In this document: in pieces, positions 34,832 through 42,606 of the stretch
Layout: each line of letters begins with the position of its first letter
Numbering within the stretch: position 1 is the stretch's first letter
NCBI GenBank assembly: GCA_964479665.1
Contig: CAYZNN010000010.1
Coordinates: 1-64,000 of the forward strand
Length of the DNA: 64,000 nucleotides
DNA from: UBA2287 sp964479665
GTDB lineage: Bacteria > Bacteroidota > Bacteroidia > Bacteroidales > Tenuifilaceae
Reading direction: 5' to 3'
Notes under the pieces: generated by a model
Database searches by the model: none
Told to the model about the DNA's origin: nothing
Seen by the model: only the letters and a program-made list of their open reading frames with translations
Made by a program: the position numbers and the translations under genes

Positions 34832-34870
34832 AAAGAAAGGCCATCGAAAAATCGATGGCCTTTCTTTTCT
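34832..34870 (+). terminator. Intrinsic terminator after mscL
   Basis: AAAGAAAGGCCATCGA (34832-34847), AAAA loop, TCGATGGCCTTTCTTT (34852-34867). A 16-bp perfect stem ending in T-rich sequence. Confidence 0.9.
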
Positions 34871-34932
34871 GCTATGCCTGGCATATTTAAGCAATAATTG
34901 ATTAACGAAAAATTTCTTAGTCATATAGAATC

Positions 34933-34964
34933 TTTAAATTATACGCATGTTTTATTTATATTTG
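34933..34964 (+). promoter_or_regulatory. Promoter of the bile acid:sodium symporter-family gene
   Basis: TTTA (34933-34936; consensus TTTG), 20-nt spacer, TATATTTG (34957-34964). It supports the start at 34994 and not the longer in-frame start at 34898. Confidence 0.65.
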
Positions 34965-34993
34965 TTTTAGATTATAAACTAAAATTAAATTCA

Positions 34994-35878
34994 ATGGAAT
35001 CGAACTTCATCACCGATGTTCTGCTACCCGTTTCTCTGGGAATTATAATGCTTGGAATGGGCCTCTCGTTGGTTCCCAACGATTTCAAAAGGGTTGCTTT
35101 ATATCCAAAAGCTGCTGCTATTGGAATTCTAAATCAAATAGTTTTATTGCCTTTAATAGGTTTTTTACTTCTCTTGTTAATACCAATACGCAATGCTGAG
35201 TTAGCCGTTGGAATTATGATTCTTGCTGCTTGCCCGGGCGGACCCACTTCGAATCTGATTACTCATATTTCGAGGGGCGACACTGCATTATCCATTTCGC
35301 TTACTGCTATTTCGAGTTTAGTTGTAGTTTTTACCATCCCTTTAGTAGTTAACTTTTCTATGGGTTACTTTCTGAATCATGGCGAATATGTTCCTTTACC
35401 AGTATTCGACACTATGATAAAAGTTATTATTATTACTTTATTACCGGTGGCCATTGGAATGCTTATTAGGGCTCGATCGCCAAAGTTTTCGAGTAAAATG
35501 AGTAAACCTGTAAAAATTATGTCGGGTTTGCTTTTGGTTGTAATTATTCTAGCTGCAATTTTTAACGACAGAGAAAACTTTTTTAACTTCTTTGCTCAGG
35601 CAGGCCCTGTGGCTTTGGCACTGAATGTGGCCATGCTTTTAATTGGTTACTATTCTTCGCGCATTTTCAAGTTAAGTGTAACACAAAGTATTACTATCTC
35701 AATCGAAACGGGAATACAAAATGGCACTTTGGGAATCGCTATAGCAGCAACTTTACTTCATAATCCAACTATGACCATTTCACCAGCCATATACAGCCTT
35801 ATTATGTTTGGAACGGCAGGGTTGATTATTGCTTGGATGAACCTAAAAGTGAAGGGCTCTCGAATCGTAGCACGTTAG
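34994..35878 (+). CDS. Bile acid:sodium symporter (BASS) family transporter
   Basis: 294 residues from the ATG at 34994 (MESNFITDVLLPVSLGIIML), chosen because the upstream in-frame start lies before the promoter. About nine to ten membrane helices are visible. The family region near LAACPGGPTSNLITHISRGD (about 75-94) corresponds to the first crossover motif. The second motif is near SIETGIQNGTLGIAIAATLL (about 233-252). These sodium-coupled carriers move organic anions such as bile acids or 2-keto acids (PanS/YocS type). The substrate here is unknown. It is monocistronic and ends at a bidirectional terminator shared with the convergent acyl-CoA dehydrogenase gene. Confidence 0.88.
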   Translation: MESNFITDVLLPVSLGIIMLGMGLSLVPNDFKRVALYPKAAAIGILNQIVLLPLIGFLLLLLIPIRNAELAVGIMILAACPGGPTSNLITHISRGDTALSISLTAISSLVVVFTIPLVVNFSMGYFLNHGEYVPLPVFDTMIKVIIITLLPVAIGMLIRARSPKFSSKMSKPVKIMSGLLLVVIILAAIFNDRENFFNFFAQAGPVALALNVAMLLIGYYSSRIFKLSVTQSITISIETGIQNGTLGIAIAATLLHNPTMTISPAIYSLIMFGTAGLIIAWMNLKVKGSRIVAR

Positions 35879-35891
35879 CATTGAGAAAAAG

Positions 35892-35918
35892 AAAAGGGCA
35901 GTTATAAACTGCCCTTTT
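35892..35918. terminator. Bidirectional terminator between convergent genes
   Basis: AAAAGGGCAGTT (35892-35903), ATA loop, AACTGCCCTTTT (35907-35918). The 12-bp stem has A's on one side and T's on the other, so it can stop transcription from both strands. Confidence 0.9.
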
Positions 35919-35937
35919 CCATTTCAAGATTATAATC

Positions 35938-37713
35938 TTAGAACTTATACTCGTTATTCTCAATCATTTTATCGGCAATACGACGTCGGGCATCTTTAAC
36001 ATTTACTCCCTTAACGCGAGTTAAAACTTTAATGGCTTTAATAATTTTTTCTGCCCCATCGCCTTCAACGCTCGAGTAAATGGCATCCTTGGCATTTTTA
36101 CGAATTAAGTTGGCAGCGTCGTAAACAAAAACATCGAGCATATCTCTGTAAATGGAGTTTACTCCTTGTGTATTTTCAACTTTGGCAACGCGAAGCGCCA
36201 TCGATTCGGCTTCGTAAAGTTCCATAATCATGTTCGAGAGGTTGTTTACAACTTCCTGTTCGCTCATAAATTTCTTACCTAAGGCTTTGGTTGCGCTGTT
36301 AACAGCAAGCATAACAGCCTTTTTGAAGTTCTTCATGTAGCGAAGCTTCTCGGCAAAGTAACTTTCGCCAACTACAGTGTCATCGGAAATGGAGTCAAGA
36401 TTTTTAAGCAACTCTTCGGCAGGCCCATTTAAATCGTACTCACCTTTCATGGCACGCTTGGTGGCGCTTTCAACAACCAAAAGGCGATTAATTTCGTTGG
36501 TTCCTTCGAAAATACGGTTGATGCGCGAATCGCGGTAGCCACGGTCAATATTCATTTCGGCCGAGTAGCCCATACCACCATGAATTTGAACGCCTTCGTC
36601 AACTACGTAATCCAACATTTCCGAACCCCAAACCTTAAGAATTGCATCTTCAACGGCGTAATGGCTAATGGCATCGATAGTAGCACGACCCTGGTCGCAG
36701 CCTTCGGCTTTGTATTGAGCCATTAGAATGTCAACATCCTTACTTACGCGGTAAATGGCTGATTCGTGAGCAAAGGTTTTAATGGCCATTTGGGCTAGTT
36801 TGTGCTTAATAGCGCCAAAGTTGGCTATTTGGGTGTTGAACTGTTTCCTTTCGTTCGAGTACCTAACGGCATCGGTAATGGTTTGTTTGGCTGCGCCAAT
36901 TACGTTGGCTCCTAGTTTCATACGACCCATGTGCAGAATGCTTAGGGCAATACGGAAACCTTCGCCACGACCACCAATTAGGTTTTCAACAGGAACTTTT
37001 ACGTCGTTGTAGTATATTTGGGTAGTCGACGATCCTTTAATGCCCATTTTATGCTCGTCGGGGCCAATAACCACGCCAGGCCAGTTGCTCTCAACTATAA
37101 AAGCGCTGAGAATACGGTCGTTATCGATTTTTGCAAAAACCACCTGAGTGTCGCAGAAGCCACCATTGGTAATCCACATTTTTTGACCGTTCAGGATGTA
37201 GTGCTTGCCATCTTCGCTAAGTTTGGCTTGGGTTTTACCCGAGTTGGCATCGCTGCCTGCGCCTGGTTCGGTTAAGCAGTATGCGCCAATTAGGTCGCCG
37301 GTTGCAAGGCGCGAAACGTATTTTTGGCGTTGCTCCTCATTGCCATAGTACATAATGGGCATGGTTCCAATTCCGCAGTGGCACATGTAGGCAACCGAGA
37401 ACGAGTAGCCAGCACCTGTAGTTTCGGCAACTAGCATTTGGGTCACGAAATCTTGTCCAAAACCATTGTACTCCTCGGGAACGGCTATTCCAAGCATGCC
37501 AAGTTCGCCGGCTTTTTTAAGAATACTTTTCATCAGTACCCTGTCGCCTTTGTCAATTTTTTCGAGGTTTGGGAATACTTCGGTTTCAAGAAAATCTCTG
37601 CAGGTTTGGGCAATCATTCGTTGCTCCTCGTTGAACTCTTCGGGAATAAAAATGCTGTTGACATCAACATCTTTTACAAGAAATTCGCCACTTTTAAGGT
37701 TAACTGTTTCCAT
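35938..37713 (-). CDS. Acyl-CoA dehydrogenase, long form with C-terminal extension
   Basis: 591 residues from the ATG at 37713 (METVNLKSGEFLVKD); an upstream in-frame codon at 37746 overlaps the preceding gene. FAD enzymes of this family oxidise acyl-CoA to enoyl-CoA and pass electrons to ETF. Motifs: AYCLTEPGAGSDANSG (FAD/substrate signature), MWITNGG, QIHGGMGYSAEMNIDRGYRD, and IFEGTNEINR, where the Glu corresponds to the catalytic base of the medium-chain enzyme. The extra ~160-residue C-terminal helical region is like that of very-long-chain/ACAD9 enzymes. It ends a minus-strand set with two Fe-S electron-transfer proteins and etfAB, a strong functional context. Chain-length specificity is not clear. 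Confidence 0.93.
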   Translation of the reverse strand: METVNLKSGEFLVKDVDVNSIFIPEEFNEEQRMIAQTCRDFLETEVFPNLEKIDKGDRVLMKSILKKAGELGMLGIAVPEEYNGFGQDFVTQMLVAETTGAGYSFSVAYMCHCGIGTMPIMYYGNEEQRQKYVSRLATGDLIGAYCLTEPGAGSDANSGKTQAKLSEDGKHYILNGQKMWITNGGFCDTQVVFAKIDNDRILSAFIVESNWPGVVIGPDEHKMGIKGSSTTQIYYNDVKVPVENLIGGRGEGFRIALSILHMGRMKLGANVIGAAKQTITDAVRYSNERKQFNTQIANFGAIKHKLAQMAIKTFAHESAIYRVSKDVDILMAQYKAEGCDQGRATIDAISHYAVEDAILKVWGSEMLDYVVDEGVQIHGGMGYSAEMNIDRGYRDSRINRIFEGTNEINRLLVVESATKRAMKGEYDLNGPAEELLKNLDSISDDTVVGESYFAEKLRYMKNFKKAVMLAVNSATKALGKKFMSEQEVVNNLSNMIMELYEAESMALRVAKVENTQGVNSIYRDMLDVFVYDAANLIRKNAKDAIYSSVEGDGAEKIIKAIKVLTRVKGVNVKDARRRIADKMIENNEYKF

Positions 37714-37735
37714 TAGTTTGTAGGTTATTGTGTTT

Positions 37736-38530
37736 CTAAATTCCAAGCGACATTACAATAAGCTCGGCAATGTCGTAATTTTTAATCTCTTCCTCTTTGT
37801 TTTTGTACTTAATACCATCGGTCATCATAGTCATGCAAAACGGACAGGATGTTGCAATAATGCTGGGATTGGTTTTCAGAGCGTCCTCAGTGCGCTCGAG
37901 GAAAACCTCCTTGTCGCCCTTTTCCGCCTCTTTAAACATTTGTCCGCCTCCTGCGCCACAGCAAAGGGCAAAACTACGGCTGCGTTCCATTTCAACCAGA
38001 TTGTTGGTAACCGAGTTGATAACCTTTCGGGGCTCATCGTACTTGCTATTTGCCCTACCAAGGTAGCATGGGTCGTGGTAGGTTATTCGCGAATCGGCAA
38101 AAACGCTCTTATCAACCTTTAGTTTGCCGCTATTCATCATTTCGAGCATGAAATCGGTGTAATTTACTACTTCGAATTCGGCACCTAAATCGGGGTAGTC
38201 GTTTTTAAAAATGTTGTAGCAATGAGGACAAACCGTAATTACCTTTTTTATTTCGTACGCTTTAAACAGCTCAATGTTTTGTAATGCTTGCATTTGGTAA
38301 AGCATTTCGTTGCCAGCCCTGCGAGCGGGATCGCCTGTACAGGTTTCTTCCTTGCCCAAAACAGCGTAGTTCACATTTAGGTGAGTAAGAATTTTTGCAA
38401 AGGCACGAACCACCTTTTTGTACCTATCGTCGTATGCACCAGCGCAACCAACCCAAAAAAGGTATTCGGGTTTTTCGCCTTTCGCAATAAGGTCGGCCAT
38501 TACGGGTACGTTTATTTTTATAGTTTCCAT
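37736..38530 (-). CDS. CCG-domain Fe-S protein, HdrB/D-like subunit of an ETF:quinone oxidoreductase
   Basis: 264 residues with two cysteine-rich CCG domains (PF02754). The first has FWVGCAGAYDDRY near 21-33, CTGD and VCPHCYN. The second has YHDPCYLGR, ALCCGAGGGQM and SCPFCMTM. In HdrB/HdrD such domains hold non-cubane [4Fe-4S] clusters. There is no membrane segment. The gene lies 4 nt after the end of the membrane Fe-S protein gene and 22 nt before the acyl-CoA dehydrogenase start. Together the two Fe-S proteins match the parts of the single-chain ETF:(methyl)menaquinone oxidoreductase (EMO) of Geobacter-type bacteria. The quinone-reduction role is inferred from parts and context. Confidence 0.82.
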   Translation of the reverse strand: METIKINVPVMADLIAKGEKPEYLFWVGCAGAYDDRYKKVVRAFAKILTHLNVNYAVLGKEETCTGDPARRAGNEMLYQMQALQNIELFKAYEIKKVITVCPHCYNIFKNDYPDLGAEFEVVNYTDFMLEMMNSGKLKVDKSVFADSRITYHDPCYLGRANSKYDEPRKVINSVTNNLVEMERSRSFALCCGAGGGQMFKEAEKGDKEVFLERTEDALKTNPSIIATSCPFCMTMMTDGIKYKNKEEEIKNYDIAELIVMSLGI

Positions 38531-38534
38531 ACAG

Positions 38535-39854
38535 TTATATTTTATTCATTTCCAAATCCTGAGCCCATACCAGTCGATCCTCGGGCGAGTACTGCCAGGG
38601 TGCACCGTTATTCTCAATGTTGTTGAAGGTTGCTTTAAGCTCGCCGGGAGCGGAGCCCTCTTCCATAACCAAGTACCTGCGCATGTCCACAATAAGCGTT
38701 GGGTGATTAATGTTTATTGGGCACTCCTGGGCGCAAGCGTTGCAAGTGGTGCAGGCCCATAGTTCCTCTTCGGAAATAAAATCGCGAATTAGCGAACGGC
38801 CATCGTCGAATGTTTTACCTTCTTTTATAAGTCCCTTCGATTTTTCTTTCATACGTGCACGAAGATCCATCACAATTTTTCGGGGCGATAGCTTTTTGCC
38901 GGTTATATTTGCTGGGCAAACCGAAGTGCATCGGCCACACTCGGTGCAGGCCAACGAATCGAGGTAGTTTTTCCAGCTGGCATCCTCGGCATCTTTCACT
39001 CCAAAGCGCTCTATAGGTGCATCGGCCGGAGCGGCTGCAAAAGCCGTATTGGGATCCATCATTAGTTTCACCTCGCGGGTTACATTGTCCATGTTGGGTA
39101 GTTTTCCGAGCGGCTCCAGGCGCGAAAGGAAAACGTTGGGAACCGACATGAAAACGTGGAAATGCTTGGAGTAGGGTAGCAGGTTGGCAAAAAAGAAGAT
39201 TAGCAGATTGTGCGCCCACCAATTTATTTCGTGGTGAATGTGTAATGTGTCGACAGAGAAACCCGAGAAATACTGAGCAAAAAACTGACTAACAGGGTAA
39301 ACACCAAATATTTCGTGACCATTTAGAGCATTATAGGCAACATAACTTGTGTTTATACCAAGCAGCGTAAGCATAAGAAGAAGAATGATTGAAAGAGCAA
39401 TTTTTGCATCGATATGCGAAATGTGCTTCATTTCAATTCCTTCGAAACGCTTAACGTGAATAAACAGTCGACGACCCAAAAATACAACTATGGCAATTGC
39501 TACTACTAGCGCAAAAATATCGCCCGATGCCATGATGAAATCGTAAAAGCTACCAAAAACCCTAAGCGAACGCTTAACTCCCCATAAACCATCGATAACC
39601 ATTTCGATGCTGCCAATTAGAATAACGCAAAAACCCCAGAAAACTAGGGCGTGCATACCTCCTGTAAAAGGCTTACGAAACATTTTGGTTTGACCAATAG
39701 CCACGTTAAGCATAAGCATGAAACGCTTGCCAAGGTCCTTTACAGGAAAAGCGGGCCTGATTAATTTAAAAAGTTTAAAGTAACGGATGGCTGTAAAAGC
39801 AAACACCCCAAGGGTAATTGAAAGTGCCGCAGCGAATACTAGTTGATTTATCAT
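38535..39854 (-). CDS. Membrane-bound NarI/HdrC-like Fe-S protein, second subunit of the ETF:quinone oxidoreductase
   Basis: 439 residues. The N-terminal ~250 residues carry about six membrane helices with histidines placed as heme b ligands in NarI/DsrM-like domains (GGMHALVFWGF, HIHHEINWWAHN, YSKHFHVF). The C-terminal part has two [4Fe-4S] motifs, CTECGRCTSVCP and CTTCNACAQECP. It should sit in the inner membrane, taking electrons from the CCG-domain subunit and delivering them to menaquinone. With that subunit it forms a split version of the DUF224-type EMO enzyme. It is the first gene of the three-gene block that ends with the acyl-CoA dehydrogenase. Confidence 0.83.
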   Translation of the reverse strand: MINQLVFAAALSITLGVFAFTAIRYFKLFKLIRPAFPVKDLGKRFMLMLNVAIGQTKMFRKPFTGGMHALVFWGFCVILIGSIEMVIDGLWGVKRSLRVFGSFYDFIMASGDIFALVVAIAIVVFLGRRLFIHVKRFEGIEMKHISHIDAKIALSIILLLMLTLLGINTSYVAYNALNGHEIFGVYPVSQFFAQYFSGFSVDTLHIHHEINWWAHNLLIFFFANLLPYSKHFHVFMSVPNVFLSRLEPLGKLPNMDNVTREVKLMMDPNTAFAAAPADAPIERFGVKDAEDASWKNYLDSLACTECGRCTSVCPANITGKKLSPRKIVMDLRARMKEKSKGLIKEGKTFDDGRSLIRDFISEEELWACTTCNACAQECPININHPTLIVDMRRYLVMEEGSAPGELKATFNNIENNGAPWQYSPEDRLVWAQDLEMNKI

Positions 39855-39881
39855 AGTTAAATTTAAATCATTTATAAAAAA

Positions 39882-40367
39882 AAATGTAAAATGTAAATTG
39901 ATGAATGTAAAATATAATAAAAGCCCAGGTATTCAAATTTTAACCCTTTTGATTAATGGTTGATTTAGCCGTTTTTAAGCTTTTTGTAAAAATTGCAATT
40001 AACTCATTGCATTCGATTAAATCGGAATTAATTTGTTCGGGATGTTTAACTAAAGGCTTATTAATTATTATTTTAAGGCATATACCTGTTTCTCTGAGTT
40101 CTTTAAGTACTATGCCAATTTTGTGAATAAAATCCTTATGCGACTCAGCAGCTTGCGCTTCGCCATAATTAAAAGCAGGAGAAGTACCACATCTCACAAG
40201 TTGTCCCGAGATGTGGCTTCCTGCTTTAGTGTTTGGAAGTAATTCAGATACTTCAAGCATTCTTACAGCAAAGTTTATTAATCTTTGCTCCAAATCGAAT
40301 TTTCTTGAACTATCCATTACTCTATATCGATTTACATTCAAAATTTAGCGTTTTACATTTTACATTT
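39882..40367. repeat. 16-bp perfect inverted repeat flanking the four-helix-bundle gene
   Basis: AAATGTAAAATGTAAA at 39882-39897 is the exact reverse complement of TTTACATTTTACATTT at 40352-40367. Further imperfect copies (GATGAATGTAAAATAT on the left, GATTTACATTCAAAAT on the right) lie just inside. The repeats bracket only the four-helix-bundle gene. Confidence 0.85.
39940..40317 (-). CDS. Four-helix bundle protein, S23/IVP family
   Basis: 125 residues from the ATG at 40317 (MDSSRKFDLEQRLINFAVRM); an in-frame ATG at 40341 would add eight residues. All-helical sequence with family features: LEQRLINFAVRMLEVSELLP, GSHISGQLVRCGTSPAFNYG, AQAAESHKDFIHKIGIVLKE. Members are known from intervening sequences in 23S rRNA genes and as isolated genes scattered in Bacteroidota. 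The biochemical role is unclear. It lies between the membrane Fe-S gene and etfA, interrupting an otherwise functional gene set. The surrounding inverted repeats suggest insertion as a cassette. Confidence 0.88.
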   Translation of the reverse strand: MDSSRKFDLEQRLINFAVRMLEVSELLPNTKAGSHISGQLVRCGTSPAFNYGEAQAAESHKDFIHKIGIVLKELRETGICLKIIINKPLVKHPEQINSDLIECNELIAIFTKSLKTAKSTINQKG

Positions 40368-40388
40368 AATGCATTACGCTTATAATAA

Positions 40389-41360
40389 CTACTTGTTTTT
40401 CAGTTCTTTAACCGCCTCAACAAGTTTTGGAAGAACTTTTGCTGCGTCGCCAACAATACCATACTGGGCAGCTTCGAAAATAGGAGCATCCTTATCGGTA
40501 TTAATGGCAACAATGTACTTCGACGAGCTAACACCTGCAAGGTGTTGAGTTGCACCCGAAATTCCAACGGCAATATAGAGGTTAGGAGCAATAATTTTTC
40601 CGGTTTGGCCTGTGTGCTCCTCGTGGGGACGCCATCCTTCGTCGGATACTGGACGCGAACAAGCGGTTGCAGCACCCAGCAGATTGGCTAGTTCAGAGAG
40701 TGGAGCCCAGTTATCGGCCGATTTCATTCCCCTTCCTCCCGAAACAACAATTTCGGCATCGGTAATAAGAATTTTACCCGATTGTTTCTGTACGTCCTTT
40801 AGCTGAGTTTTTACCATCGATGCATCGATGCTCGAAGCAAATGCTTCAACAGTTGCTTCGTTAGCTGTTTCGATTAAATCGAATGAGTTCTGCGCTAGGG
40901 TAATTATTTTAATATCCGATTTAAGGGCAACGTGTGCGTAGGCATTTCCGGAATAGGCGCGTTTTACCACTACAAATGGGTTTACGCCTAGCGGAAGTTT
41001 ATTCACGCCGGAGCCAATTGCTGCTTTTAGCCGAACCGAAAGGCGAGGAGCAATTGATTTGCCCATGTTGTTGTTGGCAATAACAATAACCTTAGCGCCC
41101 TCTTTTTGAGCCGCCTCGGCAATTACTTTAGTGTAAGTTTGGCTATCGAGAACGTTTAGAGCATCGTTTTTAACGCTTAACACCTTTTTAACTCCGTATT
41201 TTCCTAACGACTTAAGTTCGTTTTCGTCAACATTTCCTATTGAAATGGCTGAGGCAGTAGTACCAAGCATTTCGGCAACTTTTGCAGCGTACGAAGCAAG
41301 CTCGAACGAAGACTTCTTAAATTTTCCGTCCCAATTCTCGGTGAATACAAGTACTGACAT
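40389..41360 (-). CDS. etfA: Electron transfer flavoprotein subunit alpha
   Basis: 323 residues. EtfA carries the electron-transferring FAD in its C-terminal domain. Visible: GGRGMKSADNWAPLSELANL (about 208-227) and ACSRPVSDEGW, with HTGQTGKIIAPNLYIAVGIS and SGATQH for FAD binding and INTDKDAPIFEAAQYGIVGD near the end. The N-terminal domain (about 1-190) pairs with EtfB. It lies 34 nt after etfB on the same strand. EtfAB should take electrons from the acyl-CoA dehydrogenase and pass them to the split EMO-type complex encoded next to it. A butyryl-CoA dehydrogenase-type bifurcating ETF cannot be excluded from sequence alone. Confidence 0.94.
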   Translation of the reverse strand: MSVLVFTENWDGKFKKSSFELASYAAKVAEMLGTTASAISIGNVDENELKSLGKYGVKKVLSVKNDALNVLDSQTYTKVIAEAAQKEGAKVIVIANNNMGKSIAPRLSVRLKAAIGSGVNKLPLGVNPFVVVKRAYSGNAYAHVALKSDIKIITLAQNSFDLIETANEATVEAFASSIDASMVKTQLKDVQKQSGKILITDAEIVVSGGRGMKSADNWAPLSELANLLGAATACSRPVSDEGWRPHEEHTGQTGKIIAPNLYIAVGISGATQHLAGVSSSKYIVAINTDKDAPIFEAAQYGIVGDAAKVLPKLVEAVKELKNK

Positions 41361-41394
41361 ATGTTGTTGTATTTTAATCGATTAATAATAGAAA

Positions 41395-42144
41395 TTAGAT
41401 AACCTTTGCTTCGTTCATCAGTAGCTCGATGAGTTGCTTTGGGTTTTCGGCATCAACCATTTTGCATTTTGCACGGGGTTGAGGCATTTCGTAGCTTACT
41501 ACTTCGGTAAGCGATTCGATAGCAACAGGCTCTGAAACTTTAATGGCTTTTGTACGAGCCTGCATAATGCCGCGCATAGCAGCAATACGGGGTTCTTTGG
41601 CAATTCCTTTCTGAACCACTGCAACAAATGGAGTAGGAATCGAAACAACCTCTTTACCACCATCAATTTCGCGATTAATAATGGCTGCGCCATTCTCGAT
41701 ATTAAGCCCCGAAACGGCAGAAACCGAAGGGTAGTCGAGTAGCTCGGCAATCATACTGCCAACGGTTGAACCGTTAAAATCGCTCGATTCGATACCGCAA
41801 AGCACTATATCGAATTTTTCGGCTTTTACAATTTCAGCAATTTGACCAGCAACGTTGAATGCATCGGTTGGTTCGGCATTAACACGGTAGGCATCGTCGG
41901 CACCAATGGCAAGGGCTTTGCGAATTGTAGGCTCCGAGCCAGCGTTTCCGACGTGGATAACAGAAACCAGCTTAACGCCAGTTGCGGCATTGTCCTTTAG
42001 TTCAAGCGCACGGGTAAGGGCGAGTTCGTCCCAGGGGTTAATTACCCATTGAACACCATTTGCATCGAATTTGGTGTTGTTGTCGGTGAATTTCACCTTT
42101 GTAGTTGTGTCGGGTACGTTACTGATACAAACTAAAATTTTCAT
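41395..42144 (-). CDS. etfB: Electron transfer flavoprotein subunit beta
   Basis: 249 residues, normal length. EtfB binds AMP or a second FAD and docks to acyl-CoA dehydrogenases. The N-terminus MKILVCISNVPDTT, the segment WVINPWDELALTRALELKD (about 33-51), FDIVLCGIESSDFNGSTVGS and VVQKGIAKEPRIAAMRGIMQ are typical. First gene of the etfBA pair, with a good -7 element on the minus strand about 90 nt upstream. Confidence 0.94.
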   Translation of the reverse strand: MKILVCISNVPDTTTKVKFTDNNTKFDANGVQWVINPWDELALTRALELKDNAATGVKLVSVIHVGNAGSEPTIRKALAIGADDAYRVNAEPTDAFNVAGQIAEIVKAEKFDIVLCGIESSDFNGSTVGSMIAELLDYPSVSAVSGLNIENGAAIINREIDGGKEVVSIPTPFVAVVQKGIAKEPRIAAMRGIMQARTKAIKVSEPVAIESLTEVVSYEMPQPRAKCKMVDAENPKQLIELLMNEAKVI

Positions 42145-42234
42145 TCGTTAACGGTTTAGTTATATTAAGTTACTATTCTGAAAAGCTATATATACCTAAA
42201 AACTATAATTCAAAACTAATCGTTTTGGAGGGTA

Positions 42235-42263
42235 CAAATATAGTAAAAATGGCATAAAACAAA
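42235..42263 (-). promoter_or_regulatory. Probable etfBA promoter
   Basis: On the minus strand TATATTTG (42242-42235) matches TAnnTTTG. A TTTG lies at 42263-42260, but the spacer is 17 nt, shorter than the usual 19-21. It would give a leader of about 85 nt before etfB. Confidence 0.5.
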
Positions 42264-42308
42264 AGCTTAGCTTTGTAATACATCTATTATTAATCCGAGC
42301 AAAATATT

Positions 42309-42478
42309 TAGCATTTTATGAGTGTCCGTAAAGGTAACTAGAAAAGTCTGGATGTTGCATAAGTACAGTTGTATCGATGATTTATTGTTTCACATTCAAA
42401 TAGCTCGATAAGGCTTGTTAATATTGAGCTTTCTATTATCTTTTAGTCATCTTTCCGGACATTCATATAGCATTTTAT
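42309..42478. mobile_element. MITE-like element with imperfect terminal inverted repeats and 11-bp target duplication
   Basis: TAGCATTTTAT occurs at 42309-42319 and again at 42468-42478. Between them, the ends are imperfect inverted repeats. The left end reads GAGTGTCCGTAAAGGTAACT from 42320. The reverse complement of the right end, read from about 42465, gives GAATGTCCGGAAAGATGACT. At least 16 of these 20 bases match, and the similarity runs on for a few more bases. The element is about 148 bp with no coding capacity. An 11-bp duplication is in the range made by IS4-type transposases; the family assignment is an inference. Confidence 0.7.
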
Positions 42479-42502
42479 TCGGATTTATAAACTCGCATAG
42501 TA

Positions 42503-42521
42503 GGTTACAAGAGTTGTAACC
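42503..42521. promoter_or_regulatory. Perfect palindrome, possible operator
   Basis: GGTTACAA-GAG-TTGTAACC is an exact inverted repeat with a 3-bp centre, 86 nt before the DUF2520 gene. The size and symmetry fit a dimeric repressor site. No T-run follows, so it is not an intrinsic terminator. Which protein binds it is unknown. Confidence 0.45.
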
Positions 42522-42606
42522 CAATAAACTATTACGAACCATGAATGTAATAGATCTTATAGTTTCAATGGTTTTTTCGCTATATTAGCTGGCTAAAATC
42601 CGAGTT

